From assembly GCA_026826555.1 (NCBI GenBank), contig JAKSZT010053764.1, forward strand, positions 19,975,280 to 20,039,279: DNA of 64,000 nt. Reading direction: 5' to 3'. Shown here piece by piece: positions 14,170 through 25,752 of this stretch (positions are counted from its first letter, which is position 1; the number at the start of each line of letters is the position of its first letter). Position numbers and translations under genes: made by a program. The notes below the pieces were generated by a model. That model made no database searches. It saw only the letters and a list, made by a program, of their open reading frames with translations, and had not been told where the DNA came from. Origin of the DNA: Tolypeutes matacus (Eukaryota; Chordata; Mammalia; Cingulata; Chlamyphoridae).

Positions 14170-16340
14170 AGCAAGCACTGTTAAAATCCCCTTCCCTAGG
14201 GCTGCCTAATTACTCCCTCCCCTTCCAACTGTTTGTGAATGAAAAAGGAAGGAATGCCTGTGGGGTATTAACCCATAGACAGGCTAGTCATTATCACCCT
14301 ATAGGCTATTACAGCCAGACCCTCTAGATGCAGTAAATCAGGGCCTTCCCTCTTGCCCCAAGTGCAGTCATTGCCACTGCAACTTTGGCTCCGGCAGTCT
14401 CTGAAATAACCCTAGACTCAGATCTCACAATTTTTGTGCCTCATACCGTGGAGCCTACTAAACAGCCATCACACCAAGCATTTCTCTGCAACCTCCTGGT
14501 ATACCTAGAAGCCTCCCTGTTAAGAAACCCTAATATTTCAACTGAGCATGTTAAGACTCTCAACCCTGCCACTTTCCTCCCTGACTCGGCTGCCAAAGAT
14601 GACTCTGAGCCCATAACTGTGTCACCCTTCTTGACTCAGTTCTCAGTCCAAGAGCAGACCTCAGTGAAACCCCTCTGAAAGAACCTGACTATGTCTAGTT
14701 TACAGATGGATCCTGCTATCATAGTAAAAAGGGATATCTAGTTGCAGGATATGGAATAACAACCTGTTGTGAAATCGTCGAACATGGTCCCCTCCCTGAA
14801 GCTTCCTCAGCTCAACAGGCAGAAATTGCAGCAGTTACACTGTCCTGCCACTTGGCAAAAGGTAAAGCAGTTACCATTTACACAGACAGCCCCTATGCCT
14901 CTGGTGTAGCCCACGACTTTGGCATGCTCTGGGAACACCGAGGTTTCCTTATATCCTGTGGCCAGCCCATCAAAAACAAGCTTTAGATAAGTGAAGTTCT
15001 CCAAAGTCTTTTGCTCTCCAAGGCAGTAGCAGTAGTGAAAACTGCAGGACATAGCAGAGCTGATTCAGAAGAAGCCTGGGGAAATGCGCTACCAGACAAT
15101 GGAGCTCATCAAGGGGCAGGGTTGGAGCACCTAGTGAACTATTGGAACCTGCCAAGCCAACCTGTCTTCCCCCTCCATACTGTGCCAATGCCCCCCACCC
15201 CCACCCCCACCCCCACAAGGGCCGTCCTTAAACGACATTGTAAAAGCCCAGCAAACTATGTCGCCTCAGAACTCAAAAATCTGATGGGCCACAGGGGAAA
15301 TAAAGATCCCCACACTGGACTTTGGGTCGAACCCAATGGATTACTCATCCTTCCAAATGTCCTCACTCACCCAGTGATGTCTCACCTTCACACTGAAACC
15401 CATTGGGCTCCTAGTAAGCTTGAAATTCTTGCGAGGGAAAATTGGTGGGGAAATTTTAAATCTGCAGCTTAAGAAGCAGCTGCAAGCTGCAGCCTCTGCC
15501 CTCAATATAACCCTGCTCGACCCTTTTGGCCTGCCCCAGGGAAGTTCCCGCCACCTCAAGGGCCTTCTGAGATCTGGCAGATCGACTTCATCAAACTCCC
15601 TTCCTTCTGGGATACAAGTATTGCCTTGTTATGGTCTGTATGTTCTCTCAGTGGGTAAAGGTTTTTCCTGTAAGACAAGGAACTGTGACATCTGTATCCA
15701 AAATTCTGTTAGAAAAGATAATTCCCTGGTAGGGAGTTCCTAGAGAAATCCATAGTGACCATGGTACCCACTTCACAGGGCCACCCCTCTCTAAACTTGT
15801 CAACTTCACCCATCATGCAATTGTGCCTATCACCACCAATCATCAGGGCTAGTTGAACACACCAATCCCTTGATCAAGACACAGCTAGGAAAACATACTG
15901 AACAATTTTCCCTCCCCTGGGTTAAGTTCTCCCCTCGATCCTCATGAATTTATGGGAATACCCTTTTGGCCCCCACTAACTTTCCCCCTATAAGAGAGTT
16001 ACTGGCAGACCCCTGCCCTTATTTTCCTTATCACAAATTGCTGGTTAGCTCCTACCTGGCTACCTACTGCTAAAAACTTCACAAACTCTGAGCGCCACAA
16101 AACTGTTTCTGAGTCTCTCTCTACAGATCTCCCCCCTTCTCCACTGCCTGGGCAACCAGGAGATTGGGTATATTGGAAACCACATCTCCGGAAACATGGA
16201 CTTGAACCCCAGTGGAAAGGACCCTTTCAAGTCCTCCTTACCACCCCCACTAACACAAAGCTTCGAGGAATTGACTCCTGGATTCACCTATTAAACCTAA
16301 AACTGGTACCCGAGTGGACCACTAAAAGGTCGGAGACCTG
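14170..16340 (+). pseudogene. Degraded class I retroviral pol (RT connection, RNase H, integrase)
   Basis: From about 14190 the translation resembles the gammaretroviral RT connection (LPNYSLPFQLF, then VPHTVE near 14440). RNase H follows at about 14699-14985 with TDGS, an AEIAA-type Glu and a YTDSPYA Asp still in one frame, then a stop. Integrase shows an HxH segment near 15380, a first Asp in WQIDFIK near 15580, a second Asp in HSDHGTHF near 15750, and the catalytic Glu region (QSSGLVEH) near 15850. A WKGPF-type C-terminal motif lies near 16215. Several frameshifts and stops separate these blocks, so no functional enzyme is encoded. The RT palm (YxDD) is not visible upstream. Confidence 0.85.
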
Positions 16341-16375
16341 ACCCTACAGCTCCGCTGGGTCCAGAAGCAGCCAGC

Positions 16376-17345
16376 ATGGGGCATGGGCTGAGTACCCTTA
16401 AAATTTCTTTTGTCTCTTTTCTTAACTAATGAATAGTTCTCCCCCAAGAGCAAGAACACCCTGAGTGGCCCCCTAGCGACCCTTGTTAACTCTGTTATCT
16501 TCTCTTTGCTGCAGTTAACTCCACTGCCTTTATCTAGGCTGTAGCAAACATTGTCTTCCTTAGCCCCGCTGTCTAATTAAAATGACACTTACACTGTTCT
16601 TTTGCTTATTCCCTCATGGACCTCTGACTTTTCTGTCTCCCTGCAGGTTTCACCTTCCTATGTAATATCACTCTAGGGCCTGCAGCATCTCCTTGCCTAT
16701 TCACTGACCCAGAGCTCTTGGACAATGCACAATTGGCTGTGTAATATATCCCAACTTCCACCCTTATTACTTTACCCCTCCCATGTGAATTAAAGGGGTA
16801 TCGGTTTAATTCTTGCTGGAACAGAGCTCAGACTCATACTTTTAGCCCCGTGGATAGGTTCTGGATAGCAAGAACACATCATCTGCAACCTCAGTGCCAC
16901 TCTTGAAGCTGTAGCTCAAGAAACAGGGCATGCCCTGCAAGGACTAACTACCTCTCTCAATCTATCGCAGCCATAACTATGGACAATCGATTAGAATTAG
17001 ATTACCTACTGGCAGAAGAAGGACGTGTCTCTCTATTGCCAACACATCCTGTTGTACTTGGATCAACACCACGGGACAAGTTGAGACCAACATCTAGGAA
17101 ATCTTCAAGCAAGCCAAATGGCTTCACAGCATAAACCAGGAACCAAGAGACATATGGGAATCAATTAAGGGGTTTCTGCCTAACACCTCTTGGTTGTATT
17201 CCCTGGTCTCGCCACTGATCATGCTAATCAGCATCCTTCTCCTCGGACCTGTTTTCAATTGCATCATCACCAACTTCGACGCACAGTGCCTTAAAGCCAC
17301 CAGACTTTTCTCAGTCACCTGTAGCTTTAGAGTTTCAGTCTGTAG
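16376..17345 (+). pseudogene. Degraded retroviral env (mainly TM subunit)
   Basis: The first part, where surface glycoprotein should be, is short (about 500 bases) and hard to read, suggesting deletion or heavy decay. From about 16840 the sequence resembles a transmembrane subunit: a coiled-coil-like segment, a stretch like the class I immunosuppressive-type region near 16990-17025, and a Cys-Cys block near 17045-17055. A hydrophobic membrane segment lies near 17190-17265. Frameshifts and stops break it repeatedly, and no intact envelope is encoded. Confidence 0.75.
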
Positions 17346-17398
17346 AGCCCCAAACTAGTAATACTTGGTCTTTAGGGATTCAGAGGACTCCCTCAACC

Positions 17399-17410
17399 AA
17401 AAGGAGGGAA
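17399..17410 (+). other. Polypurine tract
   Basis: AAAAGGAGGGAA directly abuts the TGTGAG start of the 3' LTR, the expected site for plus-strand DNA priming. Confidence 0.9.
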
Positions 17411-18134
17411 TGTGAGATTGGAATGGTAAATGAATTTACCAACCATCTTGATTTGCTTGAACTTCTATTTTATCTAGGGAATTATAAAGAAAAAACAGAG
17501 GGTAACTAAAGGAGGCTAACATACCAATAATTCTTTGTAATGCTGATAAAAAATAAAAAAATAAAAAAAAATCCTGCCCCAGCCTGGGAGTAAGAACTGT
17601 AATAAAAATTCAAGCTAACACCAGCAAAGTCTGCTGGTCTTCACCAAAGGACTATAATCTAATATCAACATCCTGGTTGCTAATTAACAAACTGGGACAT
17701 CCAGCACGAATCCCACACCACCCCCATGTTGCAGTTCACACAGCTCATATACCCATCGTCCTTACCCTTCCCCATTTTCCCCCCACCTTCCCTTTGTTTC
17801 AAGGAGCCATCTAAGCTGCTCCTCCAGCTGAACCTTTTGAGCAGAAACCTCTTTAGGTGCTGCTCCTGCATTAGTGCAACTTTAGCTCTATAAAATTGCT
17901 CTGTACCTCTTTTTTTTTTTAAAGATTTTATTTATTTATTCATTTATCCCCCCCCTTGCTGCTTGTGCTCGCTGGGTCAGCTAACCACGCCGTGCAGGCG
18001 GGCTTGCCTTCACCAGGAGGCCCCGGGAACCGAACCCGGGGCCTCCCATATGGTAAACGGGAGCCCTACTGATTGAGCCACAGCCGCTTCCCTCTGTACC
18101 TCTTTTTAATGTCTGTTTTATTTTCAGCACTACA
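17411..18134 (+). mobile_element. 3' LTR of the provirus, split by a SINE
   Basis: It runs from TGTGAGATTGG to CACTACA. It is 724 bases as it stands, or 531 after removing the SINE plus one duplicate, matching the 530-bp 5' LTR. The CTGT target duplicate follows at 18135-18138. Confidence 0.9.
17915..18091 (-). mobile_element. DAS-like tRNA-SINE inserted in the 3' LTR
   Basis: Minus orientation, with the tRNA-like head on the right (reverse-complement B box near 18025-18035, A box near 18075). The 16-bp duplication ctctgtacctcttttt is perfect at 17899-17914 and 18092-18107. The tail is a short T/A-rich run at the left. The copy is truncated relative to 36388-36645. Confidence 0.92.
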
Positions 18135-18235
18135 CTGTCTTTCAACACTTTTGACATTTTTTTACTCAACAGCAACATAAAGAAAGTACTATTTTTCTGC
18201 TTCAGAAGAGTATACAGTTGTGTCCTGTCGGGGTG

Positions 18236-18603
18236 AACCCATATGTAAATAGGACCTTTGAAGATATTATTAGTTAAGGTGTCCCAAACTGAACGAGGGT
18301 GAGCCCTCATCCAATGTGGCTGAAGTTCTTATAAGCAAAGGAAATTGGACAAAGGAAGAGAAGCTACAGAGAGCAGCCAGAAGCTGGAAGTCAATAGAAT
18401 CTGGAAGAGAAAGGAGAAGACACCACTATGTACACTATTATGTGACAGAAAAGCCGTGGAACTGCAAAGATTGCTTGGCCAGCCAGAAAATACTGTCCTT
18501 GGGAGGAAGTAAGCCTTCTAGCCTCTGAAACCGGGAGCCAGTAAATTCCTGTTAAGCCAACCCGTTGTGTGGTATTTGTTTTAGCAGCTGGGAAACTAAA
18601 ACA
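18236..18603 (+). repeat. Old LTR-like repeat (same family as 1-291)
   Basis: It has the layout of a MaLR-type LTR: 'ctcatccaatgtggctgaag', a purine-rich 'gagcagccagaagctggaag' block, 'ctgaaaccgggagccagtaa', and an end 'gcagctgggaaactaaaaca'. Exact family not determined. Confidence 0.45.
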
Positions 18604-18944
18604 GTAGGCCTGTTATATGAAAGGCTGAAAGCAGCAACATAAAAGCTCTTAAATGATGATTAGTAACAGTAATGAGATTAGTGTTATCTTCTTCATCTCG
18701 AAAACTATACACCTCTAATAGCAACTAACTGTGATTTCTTTTCAGAGTAACCCTCAAACCGGGTATTTTAATCTTGCAACAAATAAGTCATGTGCTTTTC
18801 AACAAAGATTGAGGTAATGCTTTACAAGGGAGTCCAGACATTGTTTAACTAACATTCTCTATAATTTTTAAACTCTGATTTTCTTTTAAATTCAATAATG
18901 TTTGGGAAATAATAATGATTACTAATATTATACTATGAGTGAAG

Positions 18945-19080
18945 TATCGTGTTCATTTCATTTTCACAACAACCCAAAAGACTTACTATAATAACCCTCT
19001 TTTAACATATGAGGAAACTGAGTCACTGAAAGGAGATGTATCTTGATCAAGGTAGTACAGCTAGTAAGAAGCAAAGGCAT
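18945..19080 (-). mobile_element. MIR-like SINE fragment
   Basis: Reverse-complement MIR core: 'aacatatgaggaaactgagt', 'tgatcaaggtagtacagcta' and 'gtaagaagcaaaggcat'. Confidence 0.65.
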
Positions 19081-19176
19081 GCTTTCCAGAAAAATCCAGA
19101 AACTGCACCTCAGCTTTGTTTTATCTTGATTCAATACTTACTGTACTCTTTTTTGTTCAACATTAACCATTTGGAT

Positions 19177-19365
19177 CAGGGGTCTGCAAATGACTGCCCG
19201 GGGGTCAAGTCTTCTATTTTTATAAAGTTTTATTAGAACACAGCTAGCCCATGATTATCTATGGCTTCTTTCACAACACACAAGGGTAGAGTCAAGACCA
19301 CATGGCCCACAAAGCCTAAAATATGTGCTATCTGGCCCTTTACAGAAAAAGTTCACTGACCACTG
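19177..19365 (-). mobile_element. hAT-type non-autonomous DNA transposon
   Basis: It starts CAGGGGTCTGCAAA and ends with a diverged partner terminus. The interior has the familiar 'tctggccctttacagaaaaa' block. An 8-bp duplication, atttggat at 19169-19176 and atttagat at 19366-19373, matches at 7 of 8 positions, the hallmark of hAT insertion. Confidence 0.75.
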
Positions 19366-19984
19366 ATTTAGATAACTGTGCCAAATCAGAAGGAAATTAA
19401 GTATTCTCAGCACGAACTTAGAACCTATATGAATATACACATAACTGGACCACTCCAGACAGGAAATGCATGAATTAAAACCAAGAATCAATACCAAGCT
19501 ACTGAGGTATCCTTTAGAATCCTAAGATGTGTCAGGAACCTGAAGGCCAGCACAATACTCGCAGTGTCCTCTTACAGTGGTTTCTCAAGCACCCAAACCC
19601 ACAAACGAGAAAAGTGCATTGCATAGTCTAGGTGGGAGATGCCCACTTTCTCAGAGCCACACAAACTCCAGGCTGGGCTTTTGGTCTTTATATCCCCAAG
19701 ACCTAATTCAATGTCTGGCACGTCAGAGCGGCAGATAAAAGTTTTCTGACGGAATTTGTCTGAAAAGCACAGTCCTTCCAATCCAGAGTCTCAGTGAGGC
19801 CCCACCAACGGCAAATCTCTCTGTGACTTTATTCTGAAAGTCATTCTCAGTGGCATGAGCTTCATCCTCCCAACTTCCTTTGGGCCTCTGCCTTGTCCAA
19901 TAAAAAAAAGAAGGGCCACATGCTGGGAGGCCCCACACCCACCTGGGTTTTAGGGTTCCTGCTAGAACACAGCAGAGTCACCAC

Positions 19985-20370
<386 letters not shown>

Positions 20371-20390
20371 CTAATGGTCTTAAGCATCTA

Positions 20391-20502
20391 AGTGGGAGAC
20401 AGGAGGGAAAGAAAGGAGGGAAGGAGAAAGAAAAGGAAAAAAAAGCAAAAGAGGAGAGGGAAGTAAAGAAAAGGGGGGATAGGAGAAAAAGCAAAGGAAA
20501 AG
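20391..20502. repeat. Near-pure polypurine/polypyrimidine tract upstream of exon 5
   Basis: About 110 bases almost wholly A/G on the plus strand (runs such as GGAGGGAAAGAAAGGAGGGA). In the SMARCA2 pre-mRNA this is a C/U-rich tract ending roughly 120 bases before the exon 5 acceptor. Confidence 0.85.
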
Positions 20503-22550
20503 AATCTGGCGTCTTTCCCCATAGTGAAATGGCACTCACTAATGAACCCTGGAGAAAGTGGTCCAAAGAATGATTCTTGAGTAATAAATTAAGGAAAGGG
20601 CTGCCAGCTTTTACTCTAGCTTTACAGAGGGTTTTTAAAAAAGAATTATAGGTGTATTGCCAATTACATCCCAGGCCCTATCAGGTAGGCATATCTACAC
20701 CCCAATGTGGAACAGCCCTGCTTTTATAATAGAACTACTGCTTTACAATTATGGGAAGGAGCTTGTCCTATGATTTGCTCCATGATTTGAACTAAAAGGA
20801 GCACACATTTACTCTTAACATCCTATAAAGCATCTTTCAGGTTAATGAGTTAATCTTGGGAACTTAAAAAGTTTTTACTACATATTAGAAAATATTTCTA
20901 AAAGCATTCAGTGTAGGGGAAAAGTCTGCTCATCCCACCTAATAAAAATTAGCAGTTAAGATTCGAGAGAGCATTTTTCTCATGTTATCAGAATAAAGGG
21001 ATATGGAATCATCAAGCTTATCAAAATGTACTTAATAAGTTAATTTAAAATAATTTTCCACATTAAACTTCAAGAGTTTAAATTAATTTCTAGGTATGGA
21101 CCAAAAACAAGTGTTTCATATTCACCAAAGGTGAATTTTCACTTACTTTAATAAATAAGGTTAGTGATGCTACTGGATGAGTTAATTTAGTAAATTAAAA
21201 AGAAAAAAAAAAAAGAATCTCAGTAAGCAGATGTTCAAACCACTAACAGGCATGCTTCCAAGTATTTTCCATATCCTTTCTAAGAAAAATTAAAGATATT
21301 ACGTGGTAGCAAAAATAATCGTCTAAATACTTCAAAGCAACTTAATAATTAACCATACAAAGACATACATTATGAAAAATTGGACACATTTATTCAATTT
21401 CCAACAAGCATAATTTAGAAATGGAGTTAAATGACAATACAAGGATAGCTATAAGCAAACGTTTTGACAGGAGGAATGTGAAGAATCAGAACAAGCTGCT
21501 TATGAAACTATAGTGTGTGTGTGTGTGTGTGTGTGTATGGTGCGGTGTAAATGTTGGAACTAACTTCCTTCTGGAATTAGGTAACTGTCAAACCTTCCAT
21601 AATTTGTAGGGCCAGATAACATTTCTTCTTGAGTTTAACTGTAGCCCTGGTTCAAGGGGTTGATGATAGAATCCTGGGGGAAATAGGTATTGCAAACATT
21701 CCATCATAACAAAGAGGTTCTTTTGAGCTAAGTGCTTTCTGATTTTTTTTTCTTCTGAATGGGAGGTCTTTTACATAATGCATAGCTTTTCATAATATTT
21801 TATGTTTAGAGTTCCTTTCATCTATATATATGAGAAGCCCACTTTTAAACATTAAATCTGAGGGATGTTAAGCATAGGAGTAAGTTACAGAGGGATGTCT
21901 GAGAAATTTTTTCCCTAGAGGTCTTTAAAACAGGGTGATTTTTCATTTGAGTTGATTTAAGTGTGATCTAGTCAACAGAAAGGAGCTAGAGATTTCTGGC
22001 AATTTTTTCAAATCTCTGGGATTCTAGAATTAAATATATTTGAAGACTTGCTATAAGCATAGTGAATATATTAATATTTAAGTCCCGTAAACACTACCTG
22101 TAAAAAAAGGAAATGGGTGTTTCCAGTAAGATATCATAATAACTACTTTAAATACAGTTCTCAAGTATTTTTCCTCCTTTCAAAGTTCAGTTTATCAATA
22201 GTAACAGTGCAATAGATGTGTTCACATTTCACTTATTCTGTGCGCTCCCTTCTTTCATATTACCACCTGTAAATATCGATGTAGACATCTATGAAGACTC
22301 TTTGAGGTATATTCAAGTCACTATTTTTTAAATGGCATTTAATCAAAGTAAAGTATCCAGAGCATGTCTGCTATCCTTGGCTTATACTTCAGACATTTTT
22401 ATTCAGTGATTCCAAAATCATCAGATATAAACATAGCTAGCCTTCTTCATTCTCTAAATATAAGGACATTCTTATCTGGTTGATTCACCCTTAAAATTGA
22501 GAAGCAGCAAGAAACCCAAACATGGACTTATATATTAAAATCCTCAATGT
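20503..22550 (-). other. SMARCA2: SMARCA2 intron 4, no element recognised
   Basis: AT-rich intronic DNA. A (GT)n tract lies at 21512-21534. No exon or diagnosable repeat otherwise. Confidence 0.6.
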
Positions 22551-22561
22551 AAAAATACTAA

Positions 22562-23002
22562 GGGTGCAGATGTGGCTCAAATGGTTGGGCGTCCGTCTGC
22601 CATATGGAGGGACCTGGGTTCGATCCCCGGGACCTCCGGTAAAATAAAAAATATATATATAGAAGGCGCATGGGCTGCCAGGCTCTGTGTGCTGGTGAGC
22701 CGCCAGGCCCCGGGAGCCATGCAGCAAGATGATGACGTAACAGGAGGGAGACGCAGGGGAGAGACAAGATGAGATGCTCTGAAAGCTCTGAAAACCAGGA
22801 ACCGAGGTGGCGCAGGTGGCAGAACACCTCTCTCCCACATCGGAGGTCTCCAGGATAGAATCCTGGTGAAGACTGGAGGAGGAGGATGAGAAGAGATGGC
22901 AGGAAACAGACATAGAGAATTGTCCAGCGAATGGACACAAAACAGCAAATGAGGAAGGGGGGGTTTAAAATGGATAAAGTAAATAAATAAAATCTTTAAA
23001 AA
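22562..23002 (+). mobile_element. Full-length dimeric DAS-like tRNA-SINE
   Basis: The first tRNA-like unit (A box TGGCTCAAATGG, B box GGTTCGATCC) is at about 22572-22640. A GC-rich spacer follows, then a second tRNA-like unit at about 22797-22875 (TGGCGCAGGTGG, then GGATAGAATCC), a body and an A-rich tail. An 11-bp duplication, aaaaatactaa at 22551-22561 and 23003-23013, is perfect, so the element is complete. The spacer contains TGACGTAA, a CRE-like octamer. This is the best reference copy in the window. Confidence 0.92.
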
Positions 23003-23079
23003 AAAAATACTAAAACATGCTCTGAGCAAATGAATAAAACAGGTGCATTTAAAACACACTTCTACAAGGTAAGATATAT

Positions 23080-23250
23080 TTCAACTCAGCTCCAACACCT
23101 ACGAGTTGGTATGCGTCAGAACAAATTGCTTAATCCCTCTATGCCTCAGTTTTCCTCATCTGTAGAACAGGGATTATAACAATACCCATCTCATAGGATG
23201 ATGGGGAGGAGTCAACGAGACACTGTCTATGCACTCAACCCTCGGCTCTA
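23080..23250 (+). mobile_element. MIR-like SINE fragment
   Basis: The MIR core and tail are readable: 'aaattgcttaatccctctat', 'gcctcagttttcctcatctg', 'atacccatctcataggatga'. Confidence 0.75.
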
Positions 23251-25680
23251 GTCCTTTTCATTGCCATCAGGGTAAGGAAGCCTAATTTAATTACTCAGCT
23301 TTACAGAAAAACTCCGTGGAAAAAGCCATTCTCTATTTTCAGGAAATCTGGTACCATATTAACAGGCAACTTTGGGAGTACTTGTTTTCTATAGAAAACT
23401 TCAAAATATTTCCACAGTTTAATAAAATTCCTCAACACAAATGCTCAGATAACTGCTTGTCATGTGCTTCCTGCTAATCTGCTGTTAAGAGTCGCTTACA
23501 AGCAAACTCCATTTCCTAACTAAACAACACAAGTTCATTTATTGCGTGGGTCTATTTTCTCCTCCCTCCCACAGATTGTGTAAAAACCTCTATTTACAGA
23601 GGCTAGGGAACTAAACACAGCTTGCTGCAATTAGACATACCCAGAATGTAACTACCTATTCATTAGGCTTTATGCCTGTCCCGCAGGCGGCTTATAGAAT
23701 TCATTTGCCTGTCTGTTCCTAGTTGTTCTCTATCAACAGAAATCATCTCTACACTAGACACTGGTGGTCTGCTAAATGAGAAGAATTTTTCCTGATATCT
23801 TTTTTAGCTTGTCTCCCTACTCCCTCTCTACCATCAACAATTTTGGTTTAATTGTCAGAGGTATAAAATGCCTTCTGCCTTATCTTCAGTCCTCACTTTA
23901 GGGATCAAGGTGGCTAGAAGCCCTAAGGCGGGTCTTACTGGATACATCCCTATGCCTGATTTTAAGAAATAAAGTAACAAACATTAGCATATCTAAGTTT
24001 TACTGCACAGAATTTCTGTGCATTCAGAGTTCCTACTTTGCAGCTGGCACACCGGTATTTACGCAAATAACAGGTCTATGCATTAAATAAGGACTTAAGT
24101 GTTTTCCACAGGTTGAAAAAATAAATGTAATGAGGTATATTTAAATTGAGAATACCAAAGAATTTTAGATAACCAAAAATAAGAGGGAAGCAGGGGGGGA
24201 ATCACTGGGAAAAAAAAATGAGCACTAAAATGTTATTTTCTACCATCAGCTCCCCACTCCAAAATAAAAAATCCTTTTTCAGGCTCCCTTTTTTTTCCTT
24301 TCTGCTTTAATCTCTAAAAGGCAAAGTGAATCAAAATGAAAAGAAAAATGATGGGCTAGATTTGAGTGGAACCTAGAGCAGACAAGGACACAGTCCATTA
24401 TAAGAGAAGCTGACACTTTACAGGGGAAACCACTGAACTGAAGAGTTATTTTGTTTGGTGTGCAATTTCTCAAGTAAAACCATAATTCTCTGGTGGTGGA
24501 TATGATGGTGTCATTTTTGGTGAATTATAACTTTGGAGTAAGTCTGAGGCATACCCCGCCCCACCCCCAACTAAAAAGTTTCTCTTCACACATGAATAAC
24601 ACTAGAAAATAGGAAAAAAGAAAAATGGGAATGCCACTACCTCCAGGTAAGTGGGCACACTTAAACATATTTTTTTCCTGACATATTAATAGGGGTGTTT
24701 GTAAGCAACCATACTTTTTTAAACGGGGGGAGAGGAAGATAAGCAGATAATAGTGTGTTTTTTAAAAAAAAAAAAAATCTTGACTTGCTTTAAATTGTCC
24801 TAATGCCAGTCCCAAAGAGTCTTTGTCAAGTAAGGTTACCCATCTCACTAATGAAATCTGAGATTTGGGAACAAGTTCAGTAAGGCCTCAGACAGAAGCT
24901 CCTCTGCAGTAGCAGGAATGGGCTCATGTTATTTGAAGGAGGTATCTTTCTTCCTTCATCCACAGCCTCCTTTCCCATAAAGTTATCTGCCCCAATATTT
25001 TCATATTCCAAAGAACTCAATTGCAGGAAATATAGAAGACATGAGGAGTGGGTAATAAAAATGAATTCCCTGTAATGACAGGGGCCTGATGAGGGAAGAT
25101 GTAGGTACTGGAACTGGGTTTTAAAAAAATGGTGCCACCTCTTCTGGAAATGATCCAGAAAATGCATTCAGGATGGTATTTATTGGGACATGCAGTATTA
25201 ATTATGTATAAGTATCCAGATAACTGAAACTTCCTCCTTTAAATTTTACTACTTCTTTCACTCTTGTCATTTGAACTTTAGATTAAAAGGTTTCCCAAAT
25301 GAATCACTCAGAATCATTCAGCTTCCTGCCTTCTTAATACATTTGAATTTTTCCTGCTGGCTCTGTTATTTTTATAAATATCAGTGCTTGTGGAGGTCTG
25401 TGATCATGCCTGTGTGATGAGACCCCTGCCTGCTCTCTTCCCCACCAAGCTTTCAGCTCTCTGGGTGCTACCAGTCTGCCTCCACTGGAAGCCTTTCTAA
25501 CTAATACCCCTCCCACCCTGAGATGTGGGATATAAAGGTTATCGACTTTGTTGGCATTGGGTCTAGAGTAAGCTCCGAGTAAGGAGCTAAGATACTCCTC
25601 TTTGCACACAGGAGTAAAATGTTTGTGTTTTACTTGGTGACAGTTTCTTTCCCTTGCCATGTGCCTTTTGGTCATGAAGG
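23251..25680 (-). other. SMARCA2: SMARCA2 intron 4, no clear element
   Basis: Intronic DNA without a gene. I see no diagnosable repeat boundary. Confidence 0.55.
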
Positions 25681-25752
25681 AGCCAGCATGGGGAAGTGGT
25701 TAAGAACCCGAGCTCTCAAATCAGACTGCCAGATCTGAATCCTGGCTCTCCA
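25681..25752 (+). mobile_element. MIR-like SINE head fragment
   Basis: The tRNA-derived MIR head is visible: 'gcatggggaagtggttaaga', 'actgccagatctgaatcctg' and 'gctct'. It ends at a short CA/TA run. Confidence 0.75.

Larger units (their letters stand above)
9861..18134 (+). mobile_element. Complete-structure class I endogenous retrovirus, antisense in SMARCA2 intron 5
   Basis: The order is 5' LTR, primer site, leader with splice donor, remnant gag start, an AT-rich interior, degraded pol, degraded env, polypurine tract and 3' LTR. Both ends have matching CTGT duplications. The pol remnant (RT connection, RNase H, integrase with a C-terminal WKGPF-type motif) is gammaretrovirus-like. All reading frames are broken by stops and frameshifts, so the element is inactive. 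A SINE at 13588-13844 and another at 17915-18091 inserted later. By-eye LTR comparison gives about 40 differences over roughly 510 aligned bases (near 8 %), so it is not a recent insertion. It lies opposite to SMARCA2 transcription. Confidence 0.9.

Noticed and set aside
14385..15743. ORFs of 97-153 codons that could be taken for host genes
   Set aside because: They are fragments of the proviral pol, broken by stops and frameshifts.
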